Positions 38,201 through 48,830 of a stretch of 64,000 nt of DNA are shown one piece after another. A model generated the notes under the pieces. The model saw only the letters and a program-made list of their open reading frames with translations, was not told the DNA's origin and made no database searches. How positions within the stretch are numbered: the stretch's first letter is position 1; each line of letters begins with the position of its first letter. Both the position numbers and the translations under genes were made by a program. The DNA is from Roseobacter sp. MH60115 (lineage in GTDB: Bacteria > Pseudomonadota > Alphaproteobacteria > Rhodobacterales > Rhodobacteraceae), in assembly GCF_015644665.1 (NCBI RefSeq), contig NZ_JADOBQ010000002.1:744001-808000 (forward strand), read 5' to 3'.

Positions 38201-39073
38201 TCAGCGAAGGTACCCTATTGTGTAGGTCGGATTGGACATTTCTTTTTGTAGATAAGCGGTTAGCGCGTCCGGGTCCGGTTGGGTTTCTGTTCTGGTCTCC
38301 GCGGCTGCAAGGCCGCCAGAGATGAAGAGCGAATCGATATCTTCGCCCATGGCACCTGCGATGTCCGTCAGAACGCCATCGCCGATAGCCAAGATGCGGC
38401 TGTCGGGGATATCCGTGCCAAGCGCGGAAAGCCTGCGCCGCGCCAGATCGTAGATCGGCGGATGCGGTTTTCCGAAGTACAGGCTTTCACCACCCATCTC
38501 GGCATATAGCTGCGCAAGCGCACCCGCACACCATTCGCGTTGTTCGCCCCGGTCGACGACAATATCCGGGTTGGCGCAGAGCAGTTTGAGCCCGCTTTGC
38601 TTGGCCATCAGGAACTCCGGGCGCATCACCGACGGGTCGGCCAGTGGATCACGCGGACCGGTGCAGACGATGCCCTCCGCCTCTTCCAAAGGCACCATGC
38701 GAATGTCCACCGGATCTTCGACCACACCGATGGGTTCAAAGAATTTCTCTTCACCCGGATAGCCGATATGCCAGACCTTCTCGCCGACGATGCCGCGGTA
38801 CATGGCAGAGCGGGCGCTGTCCCCCGACGTGGCAATCGTGTCCCAACTGTTATCCGGCACCCCAAAGGTGATCAGTTGCTTTTCCACACCTGCCCGTGGA
38901 CGGGGCGAGTTGGTGACCAGCACGACCTTGCCCCCCTGCGCGCGGTAGTTTTGCAGGGCGCTTACGGCCTCGGGCAGGGCGTTGACACCGTTGTGCACGC
39001 AGCCCCAGAGGTCCACGAAAAGCGCATCATATTGCGCGGAGATCTCGCTCAGTTGAGTGACAATTCGGCTCAT
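38201..39073 (-). CDS. HAD-type sugar phosphatase-like hydrolase (TIGR01459-like)
   Basis: A 290-residue HAD hydrolase of the NagD-like subfamily. Motif I is VDLWGCVHNG, with the usual first aspartate and a Trp-Gly-Cys in place of DxDG; motif II is VLVTNSPRPR; the late metal site is ILAIGDGVLTDIAGA. In related bacteria these are annotated as TIGR01459 family hydrolases. Substrate unknown. It is followed by the MaoC gene across a 90-base regulated gap. Confidence 0.87.
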   Translation of the reverse strand: MSRIVTQLSEISAQYDALFVDLWGCVHNGVNALPEAVSALQNYRAQGGKVVLVTNSPRPRAGVEKQLITFGVPDNSWDTIATSGDSARSAMYRGIVGEKVWHIGYPGEEKFFEPIGVVEDPVDIRMVPLEEAEGIVCTGPRDPLADPSVMRPEFLMAKQSGLKLLCANPDIVVDRGEQREWCAGALAQLYAEMGGESLYFGKPHPPIYDLARRRLSALGTDIPDSRILAIGDGVLTDIAGAMGEDIDSLFISGGLAAAETRTETQPDPDALTAYLQKEMSNPTYTIGYLR

Positions 39074-39120
39074 GGACGGTCTGCTCCTATGATGTGAGAC
39101 AGGCGCAGCGGCCCGGCAAG

Positions 39121-39142
39121 GCCCGGCGCGAAGACGCCGGGC
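39121..39142 (-). terminator. GC hairpin after ppaC, weak terminator
   Basis: Perfect eight-base stem GCCCGGCG / CGCCGGGC with loop CGAAGA (TCTTCG on the minus strand). It lies 8 bases after the pyrophosphatase stop but has no T run, so at best a partial terminator. Confidence 0.4.
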
Positions 39143-39149
39143 GCTGAGG

Positions 39150-40070
39150 TTATACCTTGAGGTTGGGAATGATCTGCTTCTTGCGGCTCATGATGCCGGG
39201 CAGAACGACCGTGTCACCGGAAACCGTAGCGTCAAAGCTCTTCTCCGCCACGGTTTTCACCAGATCGTTGGGCACCAGCAGGGTTGCCTCTTCTTCCAGA
39301 ATATCGACCACGAACAACAGTACCTGATCGGCGCCATCTTCTTCGGCCACACCGGGCATCGCGGCCATCAGCGCGTCTTTGCGGTCCAGCACCATCTGCG
39401 GCGAGGTGGTTTCCAGCACGGAGACGCGGAACTGTTTGCCGTCCACTTCATATTCCTTGCTGTCCATCCGCAGCAATTCCGCCTCGGAGAAAGCGGAGAC
39501 ATCGGATTTCGCGGCGAACATCTCGGCCGCATAGGCCTTGATATCGACGCCGAGGTCTTCGGCCAGTTCCCAGGCGATGGCCTTGTCCTCATTGGTGGTT
39601 GTCGGGCTGCGAAACTCCAGCGTATCGCTTAGGATGCACGACAACATCGCCCCTTTGATCTCCGTTGGCATCTGCGCCAGGTTCTTGCCGATCATCTTCC
39701 ACATGATCGTCGCGGTGCAGGCCAGCGGCTCGATACGGATATCGATCGGGCCCTTTGTTTCCAGCCCGCCAACCAGCTTGTGGTGGTCAATGATGCCCTG
39801 AATATCCGCATCGTTGATGTTGTCCGGCAATTCGGCGGGGTTGTTGGTATCGACAATCACAACGGGCGTGTCCGCCGCCAGTTCCGTGATGATCTCCGGC
39901 TTGTCCAGCGACCAGCGATCCAGCATGAAAAGCGCTTCGGTGTTCGGTTCGCCCAGCAGCACGGGCTTGGCGGCGACACCTTTGATCTGGTTGAGGTACC
40001 ACGCCCAGATGATGGGGGATCCGGTGCTGTCCGTGTCTGGAGATTTATGGCCAAAAACAAGCGTGCTCAT
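39150..40070 (-). CDS. ppaC: Manganese-dependent inorganic pyrophosphatase (family II)
   Basis: A 306-residue DHH-family enzyme that splits pyrophosphate. Metal and catalytic motifs are FGHKSPDTDS, VIVDTNN, IDHHKL and, in the DHHA2 part, SRKKQIIP. Family II enzymes use Mn2+ or Co2+ and are less common than family I in Gram-negatives, but are known in marine Alphaproteobacteria. Monocistronic. Confidence 0.95.
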   Translation of the reverse strand: MSTLVFGHKSPDTDSTGSPIIWAWYLNQIKGVAAKPVLLGEPNTEALFMLDRWSLDKPEIITELAADTPVVIVDTNNPAELPDNINDADIQGIIDHHKLVGGLETKGPIDIRIEPLACTATIMWKMIGKNLAQMPTEIKGAMLSCILSDTLEFRSPTTTNEDKAIAWELAEDLGVDIKAYAAEMFAAKSDVSAFSEAELLRMDSKEYEVDGKQFRVSVLETTSPQMVLDRKDALMAAMPGVAEEDGADQVLLFVVDILEEEATLLVPNDLVKTVAEKSFDATVSGDTVVLPGIMSRKKQIIPNLKV

Positions 40071-40207
40071 CAGAGATTCCTAGCATTTCAAGGGTCATTT
40101 TGCGCGCCTTATAGGAGGCGTGGTCAGCGATGTCACGCCCTGCCGACATCGGCCTTAATGCGGCTTGTCGCTTGGCCTGTGATTTCGATTGGTGATAGGT
40201 CTTGCGT

Positions 40208-40888
40208 ATGTCGAAGCCACGCGAAACCGATCTCTATCCGCCAATCAAATCCTTCCTGGAAGAACAGGGGTATGTGGTCAAATCGGAAGTCGGTGCGGTG
40301 GACGTCATGGCGGTGCGTGGTGGGGAGGCGCCGGTGGTGGTCGAGTTGAAGCTCGGGTTCTCGCTGTCGCTCTTCCATCAATGCGTGGCCCGTCAATCGT
40401 TGACGGAAGACGTCTATCTGGCGGTGCCGCGTCAGACCGGCAAGCGATTTGCCAAGTCTGTCAAAGACAATCTGAAACTTGCGCGCCGCTTGGGGCTTGG
40501 CATGATCACCGTGCGTCTGTCGGATGGATTGGTTCAGGTGCATTGCGACCCGGGTCTTTACCAGCCTCGTAAATCCAAGCAGCGCGAAGGCGCTTTGCTG
40601 CGCGAATTTGCCCGGCGACGGGGCGATCCCAACGATGGGGGGCAGACGCGCAGTGGGCTTGTAACGGCGTACAGGCAGGACACGCTGAAGATCGCGCTCT
40701 ACTTGTATGAGGCCGGTGCAAGCAAGGGGGCCGATGTGGCCCGCGAGACCGGTGTTCCACGCGCCACGCGCATGATGGCCGATGACCATTATGGTTGGTT
40801 TGAACGGGTGGAGACCGGGATATACGGTTTGACACCGGCTGGTGCTGCAGCAGTTGCCGAGAGCGCCAAGGTGCTGGGCGCGGACTGA
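40208..40888 (+). CDS. DUF2161 PD-(D/E)XK-like phosphodiesterase
   Basis: A 226-residue protein. The N-terminal half has the nuclease-like core SEVGAVDVMAVRGG then VVVELKLGFSLSLFHQ: D, ExK and Q in the order expected for PD-(D/E)XK nucleases. The C-terminal half (TLKIALYLYEAGASKGADVA, then GVPRATRMM) looks like a winged helix for DNA binding. The family is DUF2161, annotated as putative phosphodiesterases; no experimental function known to me. Stand-alone gene; ATG at 40208 chosen over a TTG two codons upstream. Confidence 0.8.
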   Translation: MSKPRETDLYPPIKSFLEEQGYVVKSEVGAVDVMAVRGGEAPVVVELKLGFSLSLFHQCVARQSLTEDVYLAVPRQTGKRFAKSVKDNLKLARRLGLGMITVRLSDGLVQVHCDPGLYQPRKSKQREGALLREFARRRGDPNDGGQTRSGLVTAYRQDTLKIALYLYEAGASKGADVARETGVPRATRMMADDHYGWFERVETGIYGLTPAGAAAVAESAKVLGAD

Positions 40889-40951
40889 GCTATTGCTGCG
40901 ATGCAGCAGGCAAAAACCGGCAAATGGCATGAATTTTCACAAACCGATTGG

Positions 40952-40980
40952 TTGACAGGCCGATGGCACATGCCTAGCTA
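40952..40980 (+). promoter_or_regulatory. Possible groESL promoter
   Basis: A consensus TTGACA lies at 40952-40957, 31 bases before CIRCE. A -10 box at the right spacing is poor (TAGCTA at 40975), so the exact promoter and sigma factor are unsure. Confidence 0.4.
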
Positions 40981-40987
40981 TGCGCCG

Positions 40988-41014
40988 TTAGCACTCAGAT
41001 GAGTTGAGTGCTAA
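40988..41014. promoter_or_regulatory. CIRCE operator (HrcA site)
   Basis: Perfect inverted repeat TTAGCACTC-N9-GAGTGCTAA, the canonical CIRCE element bound by the HrcA repressor. It is 69 bases before the groES start, so groESL should be derepressed on heat shock. Confidence 0.97.
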
Positions 41015-41083
41015 CGACCCGGGTGCAAGGCAATGTCGTTCGGGTCAACTGGGAGAAACTTTGAGCCTTAAGGAGCTGCAAAG

Positions 41084-41371
41084 ATGGCATTGAAACCGCT
41101 TCATGACCGCGTGCTGGTACGCCGCACGGAAAGCGAAGAGAAAACTGCTGGCGGGCTGATCATCCCCGATAGTGCAAAAGAGAAACCATCCGAGGGCGAA
41201 GTTGTCGCCGTGGGTGCCGGTGCACGCAAAGACAGCGGCGAGCTGATCGAGATGGCCGTCAAAGCCGGTGACAAGATCCTGTTCGGCAAATGGTCCGGTA
41301 CGGAAGTCACGCTCGACGGTGAAGAACTGCTGATGATGAAGGAAAGCGACATCATGGGGATCATCGAGTAA
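41084..41371 (+). CDS. groS: Co-chaperonin GroES
   Basis: A 95-residue heptameric lid of the chaperonin. It begins [20 protein letters not shown], followed by the mobile loop ending in [16 protein letters not shown], and ends [16 protein letters not shown], all standard. AAGGAG lies before the ATG at 41084. Transcribed with groL from the CIRCE-controlled promoter. Confidence 0.98.
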   Translation: MALKPLHDRVLVRRTESEEKTAGGLIIPDSAKEKPSEGEVVAVGAGARKDSGELIEMAVKAGDKILFGKWSGTEVTLDGEELLMMKESDIMGIIE

Positions 41372-41414
41372 GCCGTCGCGCTGCTCTGATTTTCAATCGC
41401 TGAACTCGAAATAG

Positions 41415-43082
<1,668 letters not shown>

Positions 43083-43107
43083 GCCACGCCACCAGGCAAA
43101 AATGGAG

Positions 43108-43135
43108 GGCTCGCCGCAAGGCGGGCCCTTTTTTG
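43108..43135 (+). terminator. Rho-independent terminator of groESL
   Basis: Nine-pair stem GGGCTCGCC / GGCGGGCCC (one G-T pair) closed by a GCAA tetraloop and followed by TTTTTT. Confidence 0.93.
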
Positions 43136-43243
43136 TCTGGAAGGCGCTGTTTTGAGAGCAAACAGGCCCATCTGGGGGAAAACCCTTGCGCGAGTGTCGA
43201 GAGAGACGGGACCAGAATCGCGTGATCCCGCTTTCATCAGTTG

Positions 43244-43681
43244 TCAGGTCGGCAACTCGACAATCCTCGAATAACTGCCCAGCATCTCCAACGCTTCCGA
43301 GAATGTTTCACTCGGGTTTTCCTTGACCAGATAACCGGCAACGTTTTTGCTGTAAGCCGATTGGATGTCATGCGGCATGTCGGAGGTGGTGAACACGAAT
43401 ACGACTGTTCGTTGAAGAGCCGGATCCGCGCGGATAGACTCCAGAAACTCCAACCCATTCATACGCGGCATGTTGAGATCCAATGTCACGATGAATGGGG
43501 GCAATCCACTCGGCCCCTCCCGTGCGGCGGCCTGCAGAATGTCCAGAGCTTCCTGTCCGTCTTTCGCAACCAGTGTTTTGTTCACAATCTTCAGTTTTTT
43601 TAACGCCCGTTTCATCGCCATGATGCTGATGAGATCGTCATCCACCAGAAGGAACGTGGCTTCTTTTGTTCTATCCTGCAT
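43244..43681 (-). CDS. Single-domain response regulator (Rcp1-like)
   Basis: A 145-residue receiver without an output domain. Acidic pocket VDDD, phospho-acceptor aspartate in LDLNMPRMNG, T/S in FVFTTSDM and lysine in GYLVKENP are all present. The class resembles Rcp1 partners of phytochrome-type kinases. It follows the membrane histidine kinase on the same strand by 30 bases, so the two likely form an operon; it may act by protein contact. ATG at 43681 has AGAGG upstream. Confidence 0.9.
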   Translation of the reverse strand: MQDRTKEATFLLVDDDLISIMAMKRALKKLKIVNKTLVAKDGQEALDILQAAAREGPSGLPPFIVTLDLNMPRMNGLEFLESIRADPALQRTVVFVFTTSDMPHDIQSAYSKNVAGYLVKENPSETFSEALEMLGSYSRIVELPT

Positions 43682-43711
43682 CGTCAAAACCTCTTGTTAA
43701 GGTGTCACTTC

Positions 43712-45661
43712 TTATGCCGCATCAGCCTGTGTTGCTTGTGAGGTTTCAGCGCATTCCTCAGCAGGGAAGCTGAAACGGAAACGAGCGCCGCGTCCCTTTT
43801 CCGGATTGGAGTCCAGCACGATGTCAGCCTTGTAGCGGTCCAGTAGTTTACGAATGATTGCGAGGCCCAATCCGCTGCCCTCTACCTCGTCGCGCGGGCG
43901 CAGGGTCTGAAACAGCTGATAAATCCGCTCCTGATACTCCTGTGGAATGCCGGGACCATCATCCGCGACCTCGACAAAGAACTGGTCGCCCTCAAAGTGT
44001 GCCGAAACCGTGATGTTGCCAGTGGTGCAATCATGATGCTTTATCGCGTTTGAAATCAGGTTGATCAGAATTTGTGTCAAAGGCGTTGTATGTGTTCGAA
44101 TTTCGCCGACCTCTCCGGTGTACTTGATCCTGAAGCCGTCCTTGGGATTCAACATGGTGGAAATCTGATCGATCAGTCGCGCCATGTCCAAATCGGCGAG
44201 ACCATCGTTCTCTTGCCCGGCGCGCGCATAGTCCAGAAGGTCGGTTAGCAGCCTGTCCAGTCTCTTTGCCCGGCTCTGCATCATTTCGAGATAGCTGCGG
44301 CTGTCGGTCGACAGTGCGTTTTCCTCATCCTCCAGCGTCCATTCTGCCAGATCATACACAGCGCGGAGTGGCGAGCGCAAATCGTGGGCTGCAACATATG
44401 CGAAGCGTTCAAGATCCACATTGGAGCGCTTCAACTCCTCGGCATTCTGTTTGAAAATCGACAGCGCGCGTGCCAGATCGCCCAGTTCATCTTGCCCCCC
44501 GACGTCGATCTTATGATCAAGGTTGCCCTCTGCAATCTCGCGCACTGCATGATGCAGGCGACCCATTCTGCTGTTGATTTGCTTTTCGATGATGATCGAG
44601 TTGCCGACCAGCGTGGTCATGGCGGCCAGAAGCAGGGATACCGCCAGAACCAGCGATAACAGCTGTGTTGCAGTGTTCAAAAGCTGAGATTTCTCGGCAA
44701 CCGATGCGACCGACTGCTCTGTCAACACTTCAACGAATTGCGATATCTCGCTTGCAAGTGCCACTCGCGCCTGCCGCAGCGCAATTAGCTTTTCCTTGTG
44801 AGCGAGCCGCGCTTCCCCGATCGCGATCAAACCCGCGTCGCCGAGCAGCCCGGAATTCAGTCTGATCGTCAGCCCTGCGAGTTCCGTTCGCTGTGCGCTC
44901 GGATTGATCTGCGCAAGAATAGAAGCGATACGCCTCAGCTTGCGCTCCAAAGTGGTGCGCAGTTGAAAAAAAGTTTTTGCAGTTTCATTACCTTGATCGA
45001 ACCTTGCCAGGTCGATTACGGTTTCAATATCCATAGAGAGGCTGTTGAGGTTGAGAGAGGCCAGAAACAGATCGGAGAACAACTGGTCAATGATGTCGAC
45101 AGATTCGATGCTCCCCTCGCGTGCTTGGCTCAGTAGGGCTTCAATCTCTACGGTGATTTGATAGTTCAGGCTTTCAAGCGCCTTACGTGCATCGGTCCTG
45201 ACGCCGGTGAGTTCTCGCTTGAGAGCCTCAAGCTGAGCTTCTGTCCGGAAAAGCGTTTTTTTCTGTTCAAAAAGCTCTTCAGTTGAGCTTTCCAAACGAT
45301 CGAGCCTGGCAATCAGGCGGTCGGTCAGGTCAGAGTGTTCACGCGCCTCCGCAACATCTAAGACCTGGTCACGAAAGCCCTGAATCTTCAACAGCAATTC
45401 GTCTTGCGCTTTGCTCAGTTGACTTGCGTTCTCGGCAAGGGTTGCGCGTTCCAACGACATGAACATGTTGCTTAATTCGCGCTCAACCGCTTGCGTTTGA
45501 ATCAGAACCGGCAGGGCGCCCTGGGTCAAAGCCCTATGTGCGGACGAGATATCCCGGAGTTGCACAAAACCGGCAAGGCAGGCCGCAACGGTGACGAGGC
45601 CCCCCACCAACAGAAGCAACCGCAATCGGGTGACAATTCCGGAGAACAGGCCGCGTTTCAT
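43712..45661 (-). CDS. Membrane sensor histidine kinase with long periplasmic domain
   Basis: About 649 residues. Transmembrane helices lie near 15-35 and 333-353, enclosing some 300 residues of helical periplasmic sensor with coiled-coil character. A HAMP linker (about 364-417) is followed by the H-box AAHDLRSPLRAVYDL (His near 426), N-box ISNAIKHHD and G-boxes DDGPGIP and EGSGLGLA. It ends with a TLRPRDEVEGSG motif also found in the second kinase at 47281. Divergent from a Tat-exported solute-binding protein gene, which is its likely partner. Start uncertain (GTG at 45688 possible). Confidence 0.88.
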   Translation of the reverse strand: MKRGLFSGIVTRLRLLLLVGGLVTVAACLAGFVQLRDISSAHRALTQGALPVLIQTQAVERELSNMFMSLERATLAENASQLSKAQDELLLKIQGFRDQVLDVAEAREHSDLTDRLIARLDRLESSTEELFEQKKTLFRTEAQLEALKRELTGVRTDARKALESLNYQITVEIEALLSQAREGSIESVDIIDQLFSDLFLASLNLNSLSMDIETVIDLARFDQGNETAKTFFQLRTTLERKLRRIASILAQINPSAQRTELAGLTIRLNSGLLGDAGLIAIGEARLAHKEKLIALRQARVALASEISQFVEVLTEQSVASVAEKSQLLNTATQLLSLVLAVSLLLAAMTTLVGNSIIIEKQINSRMGRLHHAVREIAEGNLDHKIDVGGQDELGDLARALSIFKQNAEELKRSNVDLERFAYVAAHDLRSPLRAVYDLAEWTLEDEENALSTDSRSYLEMMQSRAKRLDRLLTDLLDYARAGQENDGLADLDMARLIDQISTMLNPKDGFRIKYTGEVGEIRTHTTPLTQILINLISNAIKHHDCTTGNITVSAHFEGDQFFVEVADDGPGIPQEYQERIYQLFQTLRPRDEVEGSGLGLAIIRKLLDRYKADIVLDSNPEKGRGARFRFSFPAEECAETSQATQADAA

Positions 45662-45771
45662 GGGCTGGAGTGTCTTTGGCGTTTTCACACCGGAGGGAAT
45701 ACACAGGATGGTTTAAACTTATCTTAAGTGCAGAAAACTAGGTTCATGGCACCGCCGGGAGGATTGCGCGC

Positions 45772-47262
45772 ATGTCGAACCTGAAAATAACCTCTAGGGC
45801 GTCTTTATCGCGCCGATCGCTTTTGCAGTCAGCTGCGGCGCTTGGTGTCTCGGGTGTACTGCCGGTAGGCGCGATGGGCCAATCCAGTCTGCCGTTGCAT
45901 GCGCAGGTCGCCGCATGGGTGAAGGATGTTGTCGGTGCCAAACCGGGTGTTTTGTCCGTGTTGTGTCCTGATGGCTCTCAAAAGAATCTCGAACCGATCG
46001 CGCGGGCATTCACGGAGATGACGGGCGTGGAAATCAAACTCCGCATCGTCCCATCCGAGAGCTTGAATACACAGATCGCGCTGGAAGTGATCGCGGGTGA
46101 GAGCCAGTTCGACGTCGCCTTGCCGGCGACCTTTGGGGTTGCTGATCTGGTCGCATCGGATGTCGTGTTGCCGCTCGATACATTCGTTTCGGAGTATGAG
46201 CCGGCGTCGTTCCGCGATGACGCCCTCTATCGTATCGGCGACAGTTTTGATCACAAAACATATGGATTTCAGGCGGATGGTGACGCCTATCTCATGTTCT
46301 ATCACAAGGACATGCTTGAAAATCCGACGGAGGCGGCTGGGTACGAAGACAGGTTCGGCACCTCTCTGGATGTACCGCAAAGCTGGGCGGAACTGGACCG
46401 TCAGATGGAGTGGTTTCACCGTCCCGAAGACAATCAATGGGGCGGCATGCTTCTGCGGGCCTCCGGATATCTTGCTTGGGAGTGGTGGGTGCGCTTTCAC
46501 GCATATGGTGTATGGCCGTTTTCGGAAGATATGGTCTCTCAGATCGACTCGGTGGAAGGTCAGGCCGCTCTGGACGACATGATCCGGTCAGCTGAATTTC
46601 TTCATCCAGATGCAAAAAATTCAACGTTTTCAGAAACATGGAGGACGTTTGCTGAGGGGAGATCCTATTGCAATATCGGCTGGGGTGGGTCGCAGAAATA
46701 CTACAATCGGTCTGGCTCTGCCGTGAAAAACCGATTGAGCTATGGCCCGACACCGGGTGGGGCGATTGGCCCCGGCGGCGCCGTCGTGCCGATTCCCTAT
46801 TTCAACTGGGGATGGAGTTACGTGATCAACCGGGCCTCGACGCAACCTCGCGTCGGATATCTGTTTTCGCTTTTTGCCTCGAGTCCGGAAATGTCGACAA
46901 GGGCGGTGCGCGAAAGTGGCGGCTTTTTCGATCCGACCCGGCCTGAGCATTACAATGACCCTGTTATTCAGGACGTGTATTCCAAGCCGTTTCTGGATGT
47001 GCACAAGGACAGCTTACAACAGGCGATTCCCGATCTCTACCTGATGGGCCAGGCCGAGTACTTCCGTGTTCTGAACGAAGCGCTGGCCGATGCGATCAAT
47101 GGAAATGTCACGTCAAAGAACGCGCTGAAACGCGCCTCGCAGCTTTGGGAAATGATTACCAGCCGCATCGGGAGGGCTGCGCAAATCAACAGATGGCAAC
47201 AACTGAGAGCGAAATACCCCCCTGCCGTCTCCCAATACTTGCGAGACAAAAATGAAGCGTGA
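45772..47262 (+). CDS. Tat-exported ABC-type solute-binding protein, no transporter nearby
   Basis: A 496-residue periplasmic binding protein of the extracellular family 1 type. The N-terminus carries a twin-arginine signal, SRRSLLQSAAALGVSG. The fold is supported by TEMTGVEIKLRIVPSESLN, FDVALPATFGV, and GFQADGDAYLMFYHKDML. Permease and ATPase genes are absent; instead histidine kinases lie on both sides. That suggests a sensing role, ligand presentation to a kinase, rather than uptake. Ligand unknown; sugar or polyol binding would fit the family. Confidence 0.85.
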   Translation: MSNLKITSRASLSRRSLLQSAAALGVSGVLPVGAMGQSSLPLHAQVAAWVKDVVGAKPGVLSVLCPDGSQKNLEPIARAFTEMTGVEIKLRIVPSESLNTQIALEVIAGESQFDVALPATFGVADLVASDVVLPLDTFVSEYEPASFRDDALYRIGDSFDHKTYGFQADGDAYLMFYHKDMLENPTEAAGYEDRFGTSLDVPQSWAELDRQMEWFHRPEDNQWGGMLLRASGYLAWEWWVRFHAYGVWPFSEDMVSQIDSVEGQAALDDMIRSAEFLHPDAKNSTFSETWRTFAEGRSYCNIGWGGSQKYYNRSGSAVKNRLSYGPTPGGAIGPGGAVVPIPYFNWGWSYVINRASTQPRVGYLFSLFASSPEMSTRAVRESGGFFDPTRPEHYNDPVIQDVYSKPFLDVHKDSLQQAIPDLYLMGQAEYFRVLNEALADAINGNVTSKNALKRASQLWEMITSRIGRAAQINRWQQLRAKYPPAVSQYLRDKNEA

Positions 47263-47280
47263 AATTCACTCCCGTTAATA

Positions 47281-48075
47281 GTGTATTCAGCGCTCTTTCC
47301 TATGCTGCAGCGGACAAGAAATCTCAGGGCCCTTTTTTCCATGACACGACATGTTTCTTCGTATGGTGCAACTGCGAAATCCACACCGGTGATGACATCT
47401 CCTTCATCGAAGGATTTTGAGGATTTTATCTATCTCATCAGTCATGATGTGCGCAATTCCGTGCGCGCACTGATCGAATTGCCACAATGGATCGCGGAAG
47501 ACCTGACGGAGGCGGGGGTGCGTGTAGAGGGCTCTGTTGCTGAGAGCATCGATCTGATGAACAGGCACACTGGTCGGCTGGATCGCATGCTGGTTGACCT
47601 GCTGACATTCTCACGGGTGGGACGCATGCAGTCCGTTGAAGAGGTCGATCTCAACCAAGCGCTGAATGATGTGCTGGAGGAGATGCATATCCCGTCTGGC
47701 TTCAAAGTCGTGCGCGCCTTGGATTGTGATCGGATCAGCATCGGGGACAGGGACATCCTGACCCTGCTCACAGCGCTCATTTCCAATGCGATCAAGCATC
47801 ATGACCGAACCGTTGGAAAAGTGATTGTTTCCTCGTACCGCGACAATGACCAAATCGTCGTTTCGGTCCGTGACAACGGCCCTGGCATTCCGGCAGGATT
47901 TCACGAGAAGGTTTTCGGCGCAATGACAACGCTGCGGCCGCGCGATGAGATTGAGGGCAGCGGTATGGGCTTGGCCGTCACGCGCAAGATAGCGCAATAC
48001 TATGATGGGGACGTCCGCATTATCGAAAATCCCGAAGGCCGCGGGGCCACAATTGAAGTGCGCCTCGCCGCTTAG
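47281..48075 (+). CDS. Soluble histidine kinase without sensor domain
   Basis: Up to 264 residues, with no membrane segment. The H-box is YLISHDVRNSVRALIEL (His55 from this start), where the usual proline after the conserved R/S is a valine. N-box ISNAIKHHD, G1 DNGPGIP and G2 EGSGMGLA are intact. TTLRPRDEIEGSG matches the membrane kinase, showing common origin. It follows the binding protein by 18 bases, likely in one operon. The start is unclear: GTG 47281, ATG 47302, 47341 or 47392 all lack good ribosome sites. Confidence 0.8.
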   Translation: MYSALFPMLQRTRNLRALFSMTRHVSSYGATAKSTPVMTSPSSKDFEDFIYLISHDVRNSVRALIELPQWIAEDLTEAGVRVEGSVAESIDLMNRHTGRLDRMLVDLLTFSRVGRMQSVEEVDLNQALNDVLEEMHIPSGFKVVRALDCDRISIGDRDILTLLTALISNAIKHHDRTVGKVIVSSYRDNDQIVVSVRDNGPGIPAGFHEKVFGAMTTLRPRDEIEGSGMGLAVTRKIAQYYDGDVRIIENPEGRGATIEVRLAA

Positions 48076-48830
48076 GCACAACCCGTCCCAAAGCATATAC
48101 AAAAACCGATAGCTAACTTTACTTCTAGTGAAGATGTCGCCCGTGAATGCCTCTTGTCTGGGCATGTCGACGAAAGAGTTCTAGCCTATTTGAGACCTGT
48201 CAGCATTTCCGGTTTGTACGACGGATTTCTCACGCGGGTCGCCTTCTGGTTTCGCCGCATCGATCCATCCTGCCTCCACACTGGTCTAGAAAACGTCCAA
48301 GACGGAAGCGTGTCGCGAACGTATAGTGGCATGTGGTCCAAACTCCGGTGCCTCTCTTTTCCCCCGTTTCGCGGCGGCAGCAATCAACAGGGCAGGATAA
48401 GAATTGGAAGCACTCGAATTGCTCGCCAAAGCAACCAAAGTTCGCCGGATTTGACCTTCAATGCGAGGAGGCGCTCATGCTGCTTCGCTTAGCGTAGTAC
48501 AGCAAAAGCCCCCACCGGAGCGGAACCTATGATGGTCCCCGCAAAGAGGGTCGGCTGGTATGGTTGAGGTGCCTATGCTGACCGATTGCACCTCGCGAAA
48601 AAGCGGGACGGTCGGAAGAATAAACGCAGTCGAAAGGGCTGTGTGAAAAAGAGTGGGAAGGTCAAACAAGCAAACTGAGAAGGGATGTATTGAAGGCAAG
48701 AAGACTCCGCCTCTACCTAAGTACAGCGGGCTTCTGCCAACTTCATTCGCGACGCCGAGCCAGTACCAGCTGCAAAATTCAATGATGAGAATGGGTTGGC
48801 GACTGGGAATGGAACGTCTATTGCGGTGTG
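48076..48830. other. 755-base stretch without a convincing gene
   Basis: No frame here shows a family motif or a good start. The longest plus frame (48154-48492, 112 codons) looks non-coding: cysteine/arginine-rich with no ribosome site. Base composition is more mixed than the flanks. A GGGCTGTGTGAAAAA string at 48637-48651 resembles insertion-sequence ends, but no partner end or transposase remnant was found. A degraded gene or small RNA is possible. Confidence 0.5.

Noticed and set aside
45772-47262. An ABC uptake operon
   Set aside because: The binding protein is followed directly by a histidine kinase; no permease or ATPase gene exists on either side.
48154-48492. A 112-codon ORF in the long gap
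   Set aside because: No ribosome site, no recognisable motif and a Cys/Arg/Ser-rich random character.
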